Source of the DNA: Methanobacteriota archaeon | GTDB taxonomy: Archaea > Thermoplasmatota > Thermoplasmata > RBG-16-68-12 | Direction: 5' to 3' | NCBI GenBank assembly: GCA_005878485.1 | Contig: VBMG01000039.1 | Location: 1 to 44,528 of the forward strand | DNA: 44,528 nucleotides | In this document: in pieces, positions 15,010 to 23,613 of the stretch | How positions within the stretch are numbered: the stretch's first letter is position 1 | Layout of the letters: each line of letters begins with the position of its first letter | The notes under the pieces: generated by a model | The model's input: only the letters and a program-made list of their open reading frames with translations | What the model was told of the DNA's origin: nothing | The model's database searches: none | Translations under genes and position numbers: made by a program

Positions 15010-15642
15010 GTGCTCGCGGGTTTCGTGACCTTCGAGGGAATCGACGGTGCGGGGAAGACGACGGTCAGCCGTCTCGTGGCGGAATTCCTTCGGGCGAAGG
15101 GACATGCGGTCTTCCTCACGAGCGAACCGACGAAGACGTGGCTCGGCGACGCGGTGCGACACGCCTACGATGACGACGTCGGTGCGGTGGCGGAGTCGTT
15201 TCTTTTCCTCGCGGACCGCGCCGCGCACGTGGAGGAGATCCGCTCCCACCTCGAGAATGGTGAACTCGTCCTCTGTGACCGCTACGCGGATTCGACGTAC
15301 GCGTACCAGGGGGCCCGTCTCAAAGGGATTGTCAAGGACCCAATCCGATTTCTGCAGCAGGCCAGCAAGGGGTGGACGCTCGAGCCCGACCTCACGGTCC
15401 TCCTCCGCGTCACGCCGAACTTGGGCCTGAAGCGTATCCAGGGCCGGCCAACCCGGATCCGGTTCGAGGAGCTCCCCTTCCTCAAGGAAGTTGCCGCGAA
15501 CTACGATGGCCTCTCCCGCTCCCGCCGGTTCGTCGTCCTCGATGGGGCACGGACCGCGGAGGTCGTCGCGCGGGAAGCGACGATGGCGATTGAGAACCGC
15601 CTCACGCCGCGGCGGAGACGCGGAGCGGGTAGCCCGCCATGA
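15010..15642 (+). CDS. tmk: Thymidylate kinase
   Basis: Phosphorylates dTMP to dTDP. P-loop FEGIDGAGKTT (residues 7-17), substrate-binding DRYADSTYAYQGARL, and a LTVLLRV strand followed by the lid region. Length is normal. The ORF track starts at TTG 14995. A TATA-like GGTTTAATG near 14976-14984 predicts transcription start close to 15005, so GTG 15010 (VLAGFVTFEG) is more likely and leaderless. The C-terminal end (TPRRRRGAGSPP) is basic and overlaps a small candidate gene on the other strand by 41 bases. Confidence 0.94.
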   Translation: MLAGFVTFEGIDGAGKTTVSRLVAEFLRAKGHAVFLTSEPTKTWLGDAVRHAYDDDVGAVAESFLFLADRAAHVEEIRSHLENGELVLCDRYADSTYAYQGARLKGIVKDPIRFLQQASKGWTLEPDLTVLLRVTPNLGLKRIQGRPTRIRFEELPFLKEVAANYDGLSRSRRFVVLDGARTAEVVAREATMAIENRLTPRRRRGAGSPP

Positions 15643-15763
15643 GGAGCGTCCTCACGAGGAACGCCCGGGCGAACAGCTTGGCGGACTCGAGGTTCCCCCG
15701 CTGAAGCTCAACGAGGAATGCCTTGCCGAAAACAAGCTGAAGACTGGCGTCCGGTCCCGCCAT
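15602..15763 (-). CDS. Possible 53-residue small protein, convergent with tmk
   Basis: Not in the ORF track because of length. It begins MAGPDASLQLVFGKAFLVEL and ends LRVSAAA followed by TGA. The sequence is a plausible amphipathic or weakly hydrophobic helical protein and lacks the Arg/Ser/Pro bias of shadows. It overlaps the 3' end of tmk by 41 bases on the opposite strand. No clear ribosome binding site is visible, and only weak AT-rich stretches on the minus strand around 15810-15835 could serve as promoter. No family is recognised. Confidence 0.4.
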   Translation of the reverse strand: MAGPDASLQLVFGKAFLVELQRGNLESAKLFARAFLVRTLLMAGYPLRVSAAA

Positions 15764-15863
15764 GCCAACGGAGATTGCCGGAAGAGGGGGTGAACACGCG
15801 ACTCGAGAATATCACGCGAGATTATCATTTCCCCGTCCAGCAACTCTACGCGCCCTGGACAAA

Positions 15864-15888
15864 CCTATTTATTCGCTCGGCCATTTAT
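15864..15888 (+). promoter_or_regulatory. Two TATA-like boxes before herA
   Basis: CCTATTTATT at 15864-15873 and CATTTATC at 15882-15889. The second is about 27 bases before ATG 15912 and would make it leaderless; the first would give a leader of about 17 bases. Confidence 0.5.
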
Positions 15889-15911
15889 CGCGCCGCGCAT
15901 GGGATGCACGC

Positions 15912-17405
15912 ATGGATTCGGCCGGTCATTCTAGGGCCTCGAGCCACCACCATGGCGATGGATTTGTCGGTGTGATCTATGGCGACATCGGCACGACGTC
16001 CTTCCGCTTCTCCGTCGTCGAACCGGTCGAGCGGAACGAGTTCGTGCAGGTCGAGCACGAGACATGCGGGACCGTCCTCGGGCGCGTGGACGAGGTCGAG
16101 CGGAAGACGGACCTGTCCCTGGACCGCGCGCAGGTCCTGGGGGACGGCGAGCCGGTAGACATCGAAGAGCGGGTGTCCGCGCAAGTGAGCGTGATCGGCT
16201 ACCGGGACGACCGCGGGCTGCTTCAGGTCCCGCGAACGCCGTTCCGCGCAGGCGGAGCCGTGTCCAAGGGCGAGACCGCCACGATTCAGGAAGTCATCGG
16301 CCTTACGGAGGACAAGAAACACGGTGCCTACGTGGGCCTGCTCGCGGGCCATGACGTCCCCGTCTACCTCGACATCAATGCGATGGTCCAGAAGCACGTC
16401 TCGATCGTCGCGAAGACGGGCGGCGGGAAGTCATACATCGCAGGCGTCCTCATCGAGGAACTGATGAAGCACCACGTGACGTGCGTGATCCTCGACCCGC
16501 ACGGGGAGTACGCCTCGCTCCGCGAGAAGGGGAAGCACGCGGAGGGAGCCGCTCGATTTCACGTGGATCCCCGAGGATATGGAGACGCCATCCAAGTCTT
16601 CTCCCCGGACACGAAGATCAATACTGGCTGTCGTCCCCTGAAGTTCACACTGAGCAACCTGGACGCGCGGGATATCCTGTCCCTGACGGGCTCCGCGAGG
16701 GTTCGCATCCATCTCACCGCCCTCCGCAAGGCGCTCGACCTACTCCGACAAGCCGCGAAAGACTACACCATCCGCGACATCATTCGCGTCCTTGAGCGGG
16801 AGGACGATCCGCAGAACGCGTCCTTGGTCGACGAGCTGGAATACCTGAGCGAAGTCGAGATCTTCGCGAAGGAGGGGACGCGGATCGACGAGCTCGTCCT
16901 CAAGGGCAAGACGACGATCATCAATTTGAAAGGCGTCCCGCCGGACATCCAGGAACTCGTCGTGAACCGCCTCACGACGGCGATGTTCGAGCTGCGGAAA
17001 GTCGGGCGAATCCCGCCGATGATGCTCGTCGTCGAGGAGTCGCACAACTTCTGCCCCCAGGTGGGCCAGGTCGCCTCCTCGAAGATCTTCCGGACCCTCG
17101 CCTCGGAGGGGCGCAAGTTCGGCCTGGGACTCGTCGTGATCACGCAGCGGGCCGCGAAGGTCGACAAGAACGTGCTCAGCCAGTGCAACACCCAGATCAT
17201 CCTGAAGGTCACGAACCCGAACGACCTGAAGGCGATTATCGCGAGCGTCGAGGGCTTGACGACCGCGATGGCGGAGGAGATCTCGCGCCTCCCGATCGGG
17301 GTCGCAATCATGACGGGTGGCGGCCTTCAGATGCCGCTCATGGTCGAGGTCCGTCCGCGGGAGACCCGGCATGGCGGAGAGAGCGTCAAGGTCATCGAGG
17401 ACTGA
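15912..17405 (+). CDS. herA: HerA-type hexameric DNA translocase/helicase
   Basis: Double-stranded DNA translocase that acts with nuclease NurA, Mre11 and Rad50 in end resection. The N-terminal HAS barrel (YGDIGTTSFRFSVVEP, residues about 22-120) is followed by the Walker A motif VAKTGGGKSY, ILDPHGEYASL, Walker B MMLVVEESHNF and the arginine-finger region FRTLASEGRKFGLGLVVITQR. The C-terminal tail is typical. The ORF track starts at 15762; ATG 15912 and GTG 15972 are candidates, and the TATA boxes fit 15912. No nurA, mre11 or rad50 is beside it, which is unusual since these are commonly one operon in archaea. DUF357 follows after 30 bases. Confidence 0.93.
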   Translation: MDSAGHSRASSHHHGDGFVGVIYGDIGTTSFRFSVVEPVERNEFVQVEHETCGTVLGRVDEVERKTDLSLDRAQVLGDGEPVDIEERVSAQVSVIGYRDDRGLLQVPRTPFRAGGAVSKGETATIQEVIGLTEDKKHGAYVGLLAGHDVPVYLDINAMVQKHVSIVAKTGGGKSYIAGVLIEELMKHHVTCVILDPHGEYASLREKGKHAEGAARFHVDPRGYGDAIQVFSPDTKINTGCRPLKFTLSNLDARDILSLTGSARVRIHLTALRKALDLLRQAAKDYTIRDIIRVLEREDDPQNASLVDELEYLSEVEIFAKEGTRIDELVLKGKTTIINLKGVPPDIQELVVNRLTTAMFELRKVGRIPPMMLVVEESHNFCPQVGQVASSKIFRTLASEGRKFGLGLVVITQRAAKVDKNVLSQCNTQIILKVTNPNDLKAIIASVEGLTTAMAEEISRLPIGVAIMTGGGLQMPLMVEVRPRETRHGGESVKVIED

Positions 17406-17435
17406 GCCGGAAGCAAGAGAGCCTTTGGTGGGACC

Positions 17436-17735
17436 GTGACATCAACGGGCGTGGGTCTCCGCGAGCTCGTCGAAAAGGACATCGCCCTCACGGAGAAGGC
17501 GCTCGCGAAGGCCGCGATTGCGCCGCCTCAGCGTTCCCACCTACGCAAAGTCGCGGAGGATTTCGTCCAAATGGCCCGCGCGTACTATGAGGACGCGAAA
17601 CACTTCCGGGAGCAGGGGGAACTCGAGAAAGCACTCGCGAACGTGAATTACGCTCATGGGTGGCTCGACGCCGGCGCACGACTCGGATTGTTTGACGTCG
17701 GCGGTGACGATCAGCTCTTCACGTTGAGCGAGTGA
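17436..17735 (+). CDS. DUF357 helical protein
   Basis: The 99-residue protein has the DUF357 core: VEKDIALTEKALAKA, FVQMARAYYEDAKHFREQGE and the well-conserved NYAHGWLDAGARLGLFDV. The fold is a helical bundle; function unknown in archaea. GTG start 17436 lies 30 bases after herA, so the two are probably cotranscribed. Its TGA directly abuts the TAA of the convergent pantoate kinase gene with no base between. Confidence 0.88.
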   Translation: MTSTGVGLRELVEKDIALTEKALAKAAIAPPQRSHLRKVAEDFVQMARAYYEDAKHFREQGELEKALANVNYAHGWLDAGARLGLFDVGGDDQLFTLSE

Positions 17736-18608
17736 TTAGAGAACGCGCGCGCCCACGTTGTCGACCTCGCACCGAAGCAAGGTCCCGAACTTCAGGTACA
17801 GGGTCGCGAGCTGTTCCCGGTTCCCCGTCGCGAAGACGGAGTTGCCGAGCATCGCCATCGTCGCGCGTCCGAACATCCGGCTCGCCCGAATCACTTCGAG
17901 GACGGTCTTGCTGGCCAGGCCCGATTCTTCGGCGAACCGCGCCCCCAACGCAAAGAGCCGCTCGAGCGAAGGGCCTTTCGCGAACTCTTCGACGCACGCG
18001 GAGCCCGCGCGGTTGATTCCCGCGACTTTCTTCGCGTCCCGGATCACGGACCGCGTCGGGATCTCCGGGCCGAGGACCGCCAAAAGCAGGTCCGCTTCGA
18101 CCGGTATCTTCCGTACCTCTCCGTGGCCGGGCGCCCCCGGTTTCCAGCGGAGGTCCATCCCGCCCAGGGAGGCGGGCACGACATCCCCAAGGCCCGTCCC
18201 GCATTCGACCTCCGCCTCGTGCGCGATTGCGACGAGTTCCTCTCGGGGCGTTCCCCGCCCGAGCGCATCATCCAAGGCGAGGGCTGTGCTGAGCGCGCCC
18301 GCCCCGCTCACGCCGAATCCCTGGGAAACCGGCAGGGGGGATTCGCTCAAGATCTTCACCTCGAACGAGGCGTCGCGAACGATTTTCTCCGCTACCGTCT
18401 GCGTGACCTCCGCCTTCTGACGCCTTCCGTTCACGAAGATGTCGATCATGGTCCGCGGGGCCTCGCGGACGCGCGCGACGGTGCGCACCCCAAGGCTCAG
18501 ACACAGGCCGGCGCCGCGCGACCCCTTCCTCCGGGGGTCCAGATCGTCGACGACCTCGAAGAACGCCGTCACGTGCCCCGGGCAGAACGCCTCACTCTCG
18601 GACACCAT
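17736..18608 (-). CDS. Pantoate kinase (archaeal CoA pathway, GHMP family)
   Basis: Phosphorylates pantoate to 4-phosphopantoate, the archaeal route to CoA with phosphopantothenate synthetase. The start MVSESEAFCPGHVTAFFEVV is at ATG 18608, inside the ORF track's longer frame. DPRRKGSRGAGLCLSLGV and the GHMP phosphate-binding loop LPVSQGFGVSGAGALSTALA are diagnostic and separate it from archaeal shikimate kinase. GTGLGDVVPASLGGMDLRW follows. At 290 residues it is normal. It overlaps the end of coaBC by 17 bases, so the two are coupled and serve the same pathway. The phosphopantothenate synthetase gene is not in the window. Confidence 0.9.
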   Translation of the reverse strand: MVSESEAFCPGHVTAFFEVVDDLDPRRKGSRGAGLCLSLGVRTVARVREAPRTMIDIFVNGRRQKAEVTQTVAEKIVRDASFEVKILSESPLPVSQGFGVSGAGALSTALALDDALGRGTPREELVAIAHEAEVECGTGLGDVVPASLGGMDLRWKPGAPGHGEVRKIPVEADLLLAVLGPEIPTRSVIRDAKKVAGINRAGSACVEEFAKGPSLERLFALGARFAEESGLASKTVLEVIRASRMFGRATMAMLGNSVFATGNREQLATLYLKFGTLLRCEVDNVGARVL

Positions 18609-19797
18609 GGAGGACCGCCCGCCAGACGCGCTCCGCCGCAAGGGCTTTCGAGCCTTCGAAGGCATCCGATTCCCCCTTGCGGTCAAAGATTGTGACGGAC
18701 GTCGTGTCCCCCTTCACCTTCGAGATGTCGTTCGCGACGACGAGGTCCAAGTCGGCCTCCTTCACGAGTGCCATCGCCCGCGCCTTGAGTTCGGCGGTCG
18801 TGACGCCCGCTTCCGCTTTGAAGCCGACGAGGACCTTCCGTGTGCCTTTGCGGAACCGATCGAGGATCTTCGGTGTCGGTTCGAGGTCGAGCGTGAGGCC
18901 GCCTTCCCGGCTCGAGATCTTGCCCTTCGCCTTCTTGGCGGGGGTGAAGTCCGAGACCGCGGCAGGGACGACGCACACGTCGGCGTCCACTTTCTCCGCC
19001 ATTGCCGCGAGGTCGGCGGTCGTCGCGAACGATTTGTACGGAAGCCACGTCGGGACCGGCGTCTCGTGACGGCCGAGCCACATCTCGACCTCCGCGCCGT
19101 GCTCGAACGCGACTTTCGCCAACTCGATCCCCGTCCCGCCCGTCGAGCGGTTCGTGACGATTCGCATGTCGTCGATCGGCTCGATCGTCGCGCCCGTTAC
19201 CACGAGGACGTGCATCCCCGCCAAGTCCCTTGGGCCGAGGCGGCGGATCGCGCGGGCTGCAATCGTCTCGATATCGGCCATTTTCGCCTTGTCCTCCTCC
19301 CGCCTCGGATCGATGAGTTCGACGCCGATTTCTTTGAGTCGTCGGAAGTTCGCCGCGACGGCCGGGTTGTCCATCATCGATTCGTGGGCCGCCGGGGCCA
19401 CGAGGACCGGAATCCCGGAACCGAGGGCGTTCACGGCGTACGTCGTCACCGTCGTATCGTCGATTCCGTGCGCGATCTTGCCGATCGTGTTCGAGGTGCA
19501 CGGAGCGATCAGGAGGAGGTCCGCTTTTCCATCCCGGCCGCACATCTCGAGATATTCCATCGCCCCCGTGATGGCGGTGACAACCGGGTGGCCGGTCGCA
19601 TACTGGAGTGCGTTCGGATGGACGATTTCCGTGGCCGAGCGAGTGAGGACTGCGTAGACGTCCGCGCCGTGCCGGATGAGCTCGTGAGCGAGCTTCACGC
19701 TTTCAACGGCGGCGATGCTCCCCGTGACCCCGAGGACGATCGTCTTGCCTTGGAGCTTGAGGCTCTTGACGCCCCGCAGCCGTTCCGCGGGATGCAT
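18592..19797 (-). CDS. coaBC: Bifunctional phosphopantothenoylcysteine decarboxylase / phosphopantothenate-cysteine ligase
   Basis: Joins cysteine to phosphopantothenate (CoaB) and decarboxylates the product (CoaC). CoaC half: IVLGVTGSIAAVESVKLA flavin loop, PALQYATGHPV-like region, LIAPCTSNTIGKIAHGIDD and APAAHESMMDNPAV. CoaB half: VVTGATIEPIDDMRIVTNRSTGG, VVPAAVSDFTPAKKAKGK with the expected lysines, and VGFKAEAG. The protein has 401 residues. Start ATG 19797 lies about 30 bases after a minus-strand TATA (ACCTATATATCG), so it is leaderless. The ORF track's longer frame would run through the promoter. It needs cysteine, linking it functionally to the cysteine island later in the window. Confidence 0.95.
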   Translation of the reverse strand: MHPAERLRGVKSLKLQGKTIVLGVTGSIAAVESVKLAHELIRHGADVYAVLTRSATEIVHPNALQYATGHPVVTAITGAMEYLEMCGRDGKADLLLIAPCTSNTIGKIAHGIDDTTVTTYAVNALGSGIPVLVAPAAHESMMDNPAVAANFRRLKEIGVELIDPRREEDKAKMADIETIAARAIRRLGPRDLAGMHVLVVTGATIEPIDDMRIVTNRSTGGTGIELAKVAFEHGAEVEMWLGRHETPVPTWLPYKSFATTADLAAMAEKVDADVCVVPAAVSDFTPAKKAKGKISSREGGLTLDLEPTPKILDRFRKGTRKVLVGFKAEAGVTTAELKARAMALVKEADLDLVVANDISKVKGDTTSVTIFDRKGESDAFEGSKALAAERVWRAVLHGVRE

Positions 19798-19821
19798 TGT
19801 CGTGAAAAGCCGTCCTGCTCG

Positions 19822-19831
19822 ATATATAGGT
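19822..19831 (-). promoter_or_regulatory. TATA box of the coaBC operon
   Basis: CCTATATATC on the minus strand, about 30 bases before ATG 19797. Confidence 0.65.
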
Positions 19832-19939
19832 ATGGTCGCGGGTCCAGCGGACGGGTCCGATTCGAACTCCCCGGCGGTCGGGTCGTCTTTCCGGGAAGCT
19901 TTAAGGTCCTCAGGACGAGTCTCGGGACGGAGACGCCTT

Positions 19940-20350
19940 GTGCAGCCGTACTCGGAACCGCCCCCGCCGGTGCCTCCTCCGATGACGGGAGGGCCGCGAA
20001 AAATGGCCCGAGGGATATTCGAGCACACCGTCATGTTGCTGGCGGGTGTGGTGATCGGCGTCCTCGTGTTCGTCGGGCTGCTGTCCCTTCATGCCGTATT
20101 CCTCATCCCACCCCCTGGGAGCGCCCCGCCGAGCGACTACACGAACCTGATCCGGACCTTGGGTTGGACCGCCGTGGTCTCGATGGACCTCGCCGTCTCC
20201 CTGACCGTGATGCTCGCCTGGGTCGTCGGCGCGTCGCGGTCGGACGTGCCAGACGCATCCCGTCGCGGCATCTTCATCTTCGCCACAGTCTTTCTGGCGA
20301 TTTGGATCATTGTCGCATCTCCGTTCCCATTCTTCGGCCGATTTCTCTGA
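19940..20350 (+). CDS. Small membrane protein with three predicted helices (unrecognised)
   Basis: GTG 19940 gives a 136-residue protein beginning MQPYSEPPPPVPPPM, a proline-rich cytoplasmic start. Three hydrophobic helices follow: VMLLAGVVIGVLVFVGLLSL, WTAVVSMDLAVSLTVMLAW and GIFIFATVFLAIWIIVASP. TATA-like GCTTTAAG at 19898-19905 lies about 40 bases upstream. It is divergent from coaBC and precedes folC by 56 bases. Many archaeal membrane proteins have such Pro-rich N-termini; no function can be read from the sequence. Confidence 0.7.
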   Translation: MQPYSEPPPPVPPPMTGGPRKMARGIFEHTVMLLAGVVIGVLVFVGLLSLHAVFLIPPPGSAPPSDYTNLIRTLGWTAVVSMDLAVSLTVMLAWVVGASRSDVPDASRRGIFIFATVFLAIWIIVASPFPFFGRFL

Positions 20351-20406
20351 AACGGGTTCGCGGGGTCAACCTTTAATCCGCTTCGCCAGTTAGCCCCGCC
20401 GCTTCC

Positions 20407-21693
20407 ATGGACTACCAAGCCACGCTCGAGCATCTTTACCGGCTCGAGCGGTTCGGGATCAAGCTCGGTTTGGAGAACATCCGGCGGCTTTTGTCCCTCC
20501 TCGGCGATCCCCATCGCGGCTTGAAGGTCCTTCACGTCACCGGGACAAACGGCAAAGGTTCCGTATGCGCCTACGCCGCGGCGGTGCTTCGGGCCGCGGG
20601 ATACCACGTCGGGCTCTATACGTCCCCTCACCTCGTCCGATTCAACGAGCGAATCCAGGTGGACGGCGAGCCGATCGCGGACGAGGCGGTCCTCGGGCTC
20701 TGGCAGGGCATGCAACCCGCCATCCGCGCGATGACCTCCACCCGCGCAATCGACCATCCGACGTTCTTCGAGGTTACCACCGCGATGGCGTTCGAGTACT
20801 TCTCCGAACGGAAAGTGGACGTCGCGGTCGTGGAGGTCGGCATGGGCGGCCGGATGGACGCCACGAACGTCGTCGACGGGCTCGTGTCCGTCATCACGCG
20901 GGTGGACTTGGAGCACACGGAGCATTTGGGAAAGACCGTGGAACGGATCGCGCGGGAGAAGGCGGGGATCATCAAGCGCTCGTCCCGGGCCGTGACGGTG
21001 GACCAGGCGGCCCTTCCGGTGATCGAGGCCCGGTGCCGCGAGGTCCACGCGCCGCTCACGGTCCTCGAACGGGACGTCCACGCGGAGCGAATCGCGGGCG
21101 ACCTTCGGGGACAGCGCGTCCGGGTTCGCGGGTCGTTCGGATCCTTGGAACTCGGAACGCCGTTGCTCGGTACGTTCCAGGTCGAGAACTTGGGCCTCGC
21201 GGTCGCCGCCCTCGCGGAGATGCGCCGCGCGGGTTTCACGATCCCCGAGGAGGCGATCCGATCGGGCACCGCGTCGGTCCGTTGGCCTGCACGGTTTGAA
21301 ATCGTCCGGACGTCCCCTCTCGTCGTGGTCGACGGGGCCCACAACCGCCCCGCCGCGCAGGCGCTCGCAGCTGCGATGGCGGAGACGTTCCCCGATCGAA
21401 AGGCCCTCTTGGTTGCGGGGATCTTGAACGACAAAGACCTGGCCGGAATCGGACGGGCCCTCGGTCCGATTGCCGCGCGGGTGTACGCGTGTCGACCGAA
21501 AACCCATCGGGCGTACGATGCGGAGGAGGTCGCGACCGCGTTCCGTCCGTACGCGGACTCCGTCGCTATCCCCTCCGTCCGCGACGCGATCGATGCGGCC
21601 CTCGCCGGGTCCCGTCCCGACGATATCGTCCTTATCACAGGCTCGATCTACACGGCGGGGGAAGCCCTTGACCACCTCGGCATCCGCCCGTAG
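20407..21693 (+). CDS. folC: Folylpolyglutamate / dihydrofolate synthase (Mur ligase family)
   Basis: ATP-dependent ligase adding glutamate to folate-type cofactors. P-loop VTGTNGKGSVCAYAA (about residue 45), TSPHLVRFNERIQVDG, MGGRMDATNVVDGLVSVIT with DLEHTEHLGKT, and DGAHNRPAAQALA in the C-terminal domain. Length of 428 residues is normal. TATA-like CCTTTAATC lies about 28 bases before ATG 20407, giving a leaderless message. It could act on another pterin such as methanopterin derivatives, which the sequence does not decide. It is followed by nth within 16 bases. Confidence 0.94.
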   Translation: MDYQATLEHLYRLERFGIKLGLENIRRLLSLLGDPHRGLKVLHVTGTNGKGSVCAYAAAVLRAAGYHVGLYTSPHLVRFNERIQVDGEPIADEAVLGLWQGMQPAIRAMTSTRAIDHPTFFEVTTAMAFEYFSERKVDVAVVEVGMGGRMDATNVVDGLVSVITRVDLEHTEHLGKTVERIAREKAGIIKRSSRAVTVDQAALPVIEARCREVHAPLTVLERDVHAERIAGDLRGQRVRVRGSFGSLELGTPLLGTFQVENLGLAVAALAEMRRAGFTIPEEAIRSGTASVRWPARFEIVRTSPLVVVDGAHNRPAAQALAAAMAETFPDRKALLVAGILNDKDLAGIGRALGPIAARVYACRPKTHRAYDAEEVATAFRPYADSVAIPSVRDAIDAALAGSRPDDIVLITGSIYTAGEALDHLGIRP

Positions 21694-21709
21694 CCGAATC
21701 GGCTTCCTC

Positions 21710-22402
21710 ATGCGGGACCTGTCCCGGCGGTACCTCCCGGCGGGGGACCTGCATGAGGGGGAGACCGCCCTCGCGAAAATCGTCGCGGAGACCGAGGATC
21801 CGTTCTCGGTCCTCATCTCGACGATCCTCTCGCAACGCACGCGCGACGAGATGACGGAGCGGGCCTCGAGACAGCTCTTTGCAAAGTACCGCACCCCCAG
21901 TGCGATTGCCAACGCGGACCGAGCCGATTTGGAACGGCTCATCAAACCCGTGGGATTCTACCGGCAGAAGGCCGTCCAGATCCAGAGGGTGAGCCGCGTC
22001 CTGCTTGACCGGCACGAGGGCCACGTCCCGCGGACGTATGAGGAGTTGATCGAGCTTCCCCAGGTCGGGCCGAAGACCGCGAACTGCGTCCTCGTGTACG
22101 GGTACGGTGAGGCGAGGATCCCCGTCGACACCCATGTGCACCGGATCAGCAACCGACTCGGGCTCGTGCGGACACGGACGCCGGAACAGACGGAGAAAGC
22201 CCTCATGCGGGTCTTTCCGCGAGACCTCTGGCTCCACGTGAACGAACTCTTCATCCGGTTCGGCAAGGAAGTCTGCCGGCCAATTGGTCCGCGGTGCGAG
22301 GCGTGCTCGTTCCGATCGTTCTGCCGCTACTACCGAACCGTCGTAGGGCCGAAGCGTGCCGCGCAGAGCCGTCGACGGAAACGAACGTCGCGACGCGCCT
22401 AG
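21710..22402 (+). CDS. nth: Endonuclease III (DNA glycosylase/AP lyase)
   Basis: Removes oxidised pyrimidines and nicks the abasic site. The helix-hairpin-helix ELPQVGPKTANCVLVYGYG carries the catalytic lysine and is followed by VDTHVHRISNRLG with the catalytic aspartate. The C-terminal iron-sulfur loop is C-x6-C-x2-C-x5-C (CRPIGPRCEACSFRSFC). The tail after it is basic. ATG 21710 is 16 bases after folC. TTG 21669, inside folC and preceded by GGGGGAAG, is a possible alternative start and would add 13 residues. The gene ends in TAG. Confidence 0.94.
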   Translation: MRDLSRRYLPAGDLHEGETALAKIVAETEDPFSVLISTILSQRTRDEMTERASRQLFAKYRTPSAIANADRADLERLIKPVGFYRQKAVQIQRVSRVLLDRHEGHVPRTYEELIELPQVGPKTANCVLVYGYGEARIPVDTHVHRISNRLGLVRTRTPEQTEKALMRVFPRDLWLHVNELFIRFGKEVCRPIGPRCEACSFRSFCRYYRTVVGPKRAAQSRRRKRTSRRA

Positions 22403-22529
22403 CGGTTCTTCCGCGGCCCTCGAGCTCTGGGGCAGCAGAGTGGACCCGTCCTCTGGTTCGGAATCGTCGATGTCGGGAATGCGAACGACGCGGGCAGCTT
22501 GATATCCGCCCATTTCCGTTCGGGGTGCG

Positions 22530-23591
22530 ATGCGGATCGACCTCATGGAGATTCTTCCTGTCACCCTTCAACGGAAGGAACCGTTCGCGATCGCCCGGGG
22601 TTCGTCGGACATTGCAGAGATCATCTTCGTGGCGGTCCACTCGGGGCGACGAACGGGACATGGCTGTGCCGCTCCGAGCGAGGTGACCCGTGAGAACGTC
22701 CATTCGGTCACGAACGCACTGCAGTTTATTGCCCGGGCCCTCTCCGGGGTGGAGTTCGAGAGACCCGGGTCGATCGTCGACCGGATGGACCGGGCCACGC
22801 AAGGAAGCCCCAGCGCAAAGGCCGCGGTGGACATGGCCATCTACGATCTCCTCGCCCAGGCGGCTGGCTTGCCCCTCTACGCATACCTCGGCGGCCGTCT
22901 CGACCGGTTGCCTACGGACATGACGATCGGCATCATGGACAAGGAGGCCGCGGTCGCCCGGGCTCAGCACTGGGTCGCGATGGGCTTCCGTGCGCTCAAG
23001 ATCAAGGTGGGACGGGAGTGGCGATCGGACGTCAAGCGCCTCAAGGCGGTCCGCGAGGCGGTGGGTCCCGACATTGAGCTGCGGGTGGACGGCAACGAGG
23101 GGTACAGCTGGGCCGACGCGCTCTCATTCGCGCGGCACGCCCAGCGCTTCAACATCGCCTTCTTTGAACAGCCCGTGGCCGTCGGCGACTGGGAAGGGAT
23201 GCGCGCGTTGACCGAATCGTCTCCAATCCCGATCATGGCGGACGAGATGGCCGTCACCGCGGACGACGTGAAGAAGCTCCGATGGAGCAACGCGACCCGG
23301 ATGGTGAATCTGAAGCTGATGAAACACGGCGGGATCGCGCGCACGATCGAGGTGAACACGATCTGCGAATCGGCAGGCTACCCGGCGATGATGGGTTGCA
23401 ACGGCGAGCCGCAGCTTTCCATCGCGGCGGCACTTCACTTGGCTCTCGCGACGCGGAACGTGCGCTGGCTCGACCTAGACTCCCACTTCAACCTCCAGTC
23501 CGACCCAACGGCCGGATTGCGGTTCGACGGCGGCATGCTCCTCGCGCCTTCCCGGCCTGGGATTGGTATCGAGGTGACCCTGCCAACGTAA
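22530..23591 (+). CDS. Enolase-superfamily enzyme, dipeptide epimerase-like
   Basis: Mandelate racemase/muconate lactonizing subgroup, which abstracts a proton next to a carboxylate using Mg2+. The capping domain ends near KAAVDMAIYDLLAQAAG. In the barrel are FRALKIKVGREW (KxK motif), the metal ligands in RVDGNEGYSW, FFEQPV and IMADEMA, and LKLMKHGG with the second catalytic lysine. This pattern fits L-Ala-D/L-Glu epimerases and relatives. An archaeon has no murein to recycle, so another dipeptide or N-acyl amino acid is more likely. Length (353) is normal. It converges on gyrA with 22 bases between stops. Substrate is unassigned. Confidence 0.88.
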   Translation: MRIDLMEILPVTLQRKEPFAIARGSSDIAEIIFVAVHSGRRTGHGCAAPSEVTRENVHSVTNALQFIARALSGVEFERPGSIVDRMDRATQGSPSAKAAVDMAIYDLLAQAAGLPLYAYLGGRLDRLPTDMTIGIMDKEAAVARAQHWVAMGFRALKIKVGREWRSDVKRLKAVREAVGPDIELRVDGNEGYSWADALSFARHAQRFNIAFFEQPVAVGDWEGMRALTESSPIPIMADEMAVTADDVKKLRWSNATRMVNLKLMKHGGIARTIEVNTICESAGYPAMMGCNGEPQLSIAAALHLALATRNVRWLDLDSHFNLQSDPTAGLRFDGGMLLAPSRPGIGIEVTLPT

Positions 23592-23613
23592 GGCGCGAGC
23601 TCACGACAGCGGC

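Noticed and set aside
17736-18608. Archaeal shikimate kinase (also GHMP family)
   Set aside because: The FCPGHVTAFFEV start, the RRKGSRGAG motif and the overlap with coaBC identify it as pantoate kinase.
22413-22513. Minus-strand frame starting MGGYQAARVVRIPDIDDSEP before the enolase-superfamily gene
   Set aside because: The start looks protein-like, but the frame runs on through the antisense of nth without its own stop. Too little evidence to list it as a gene.
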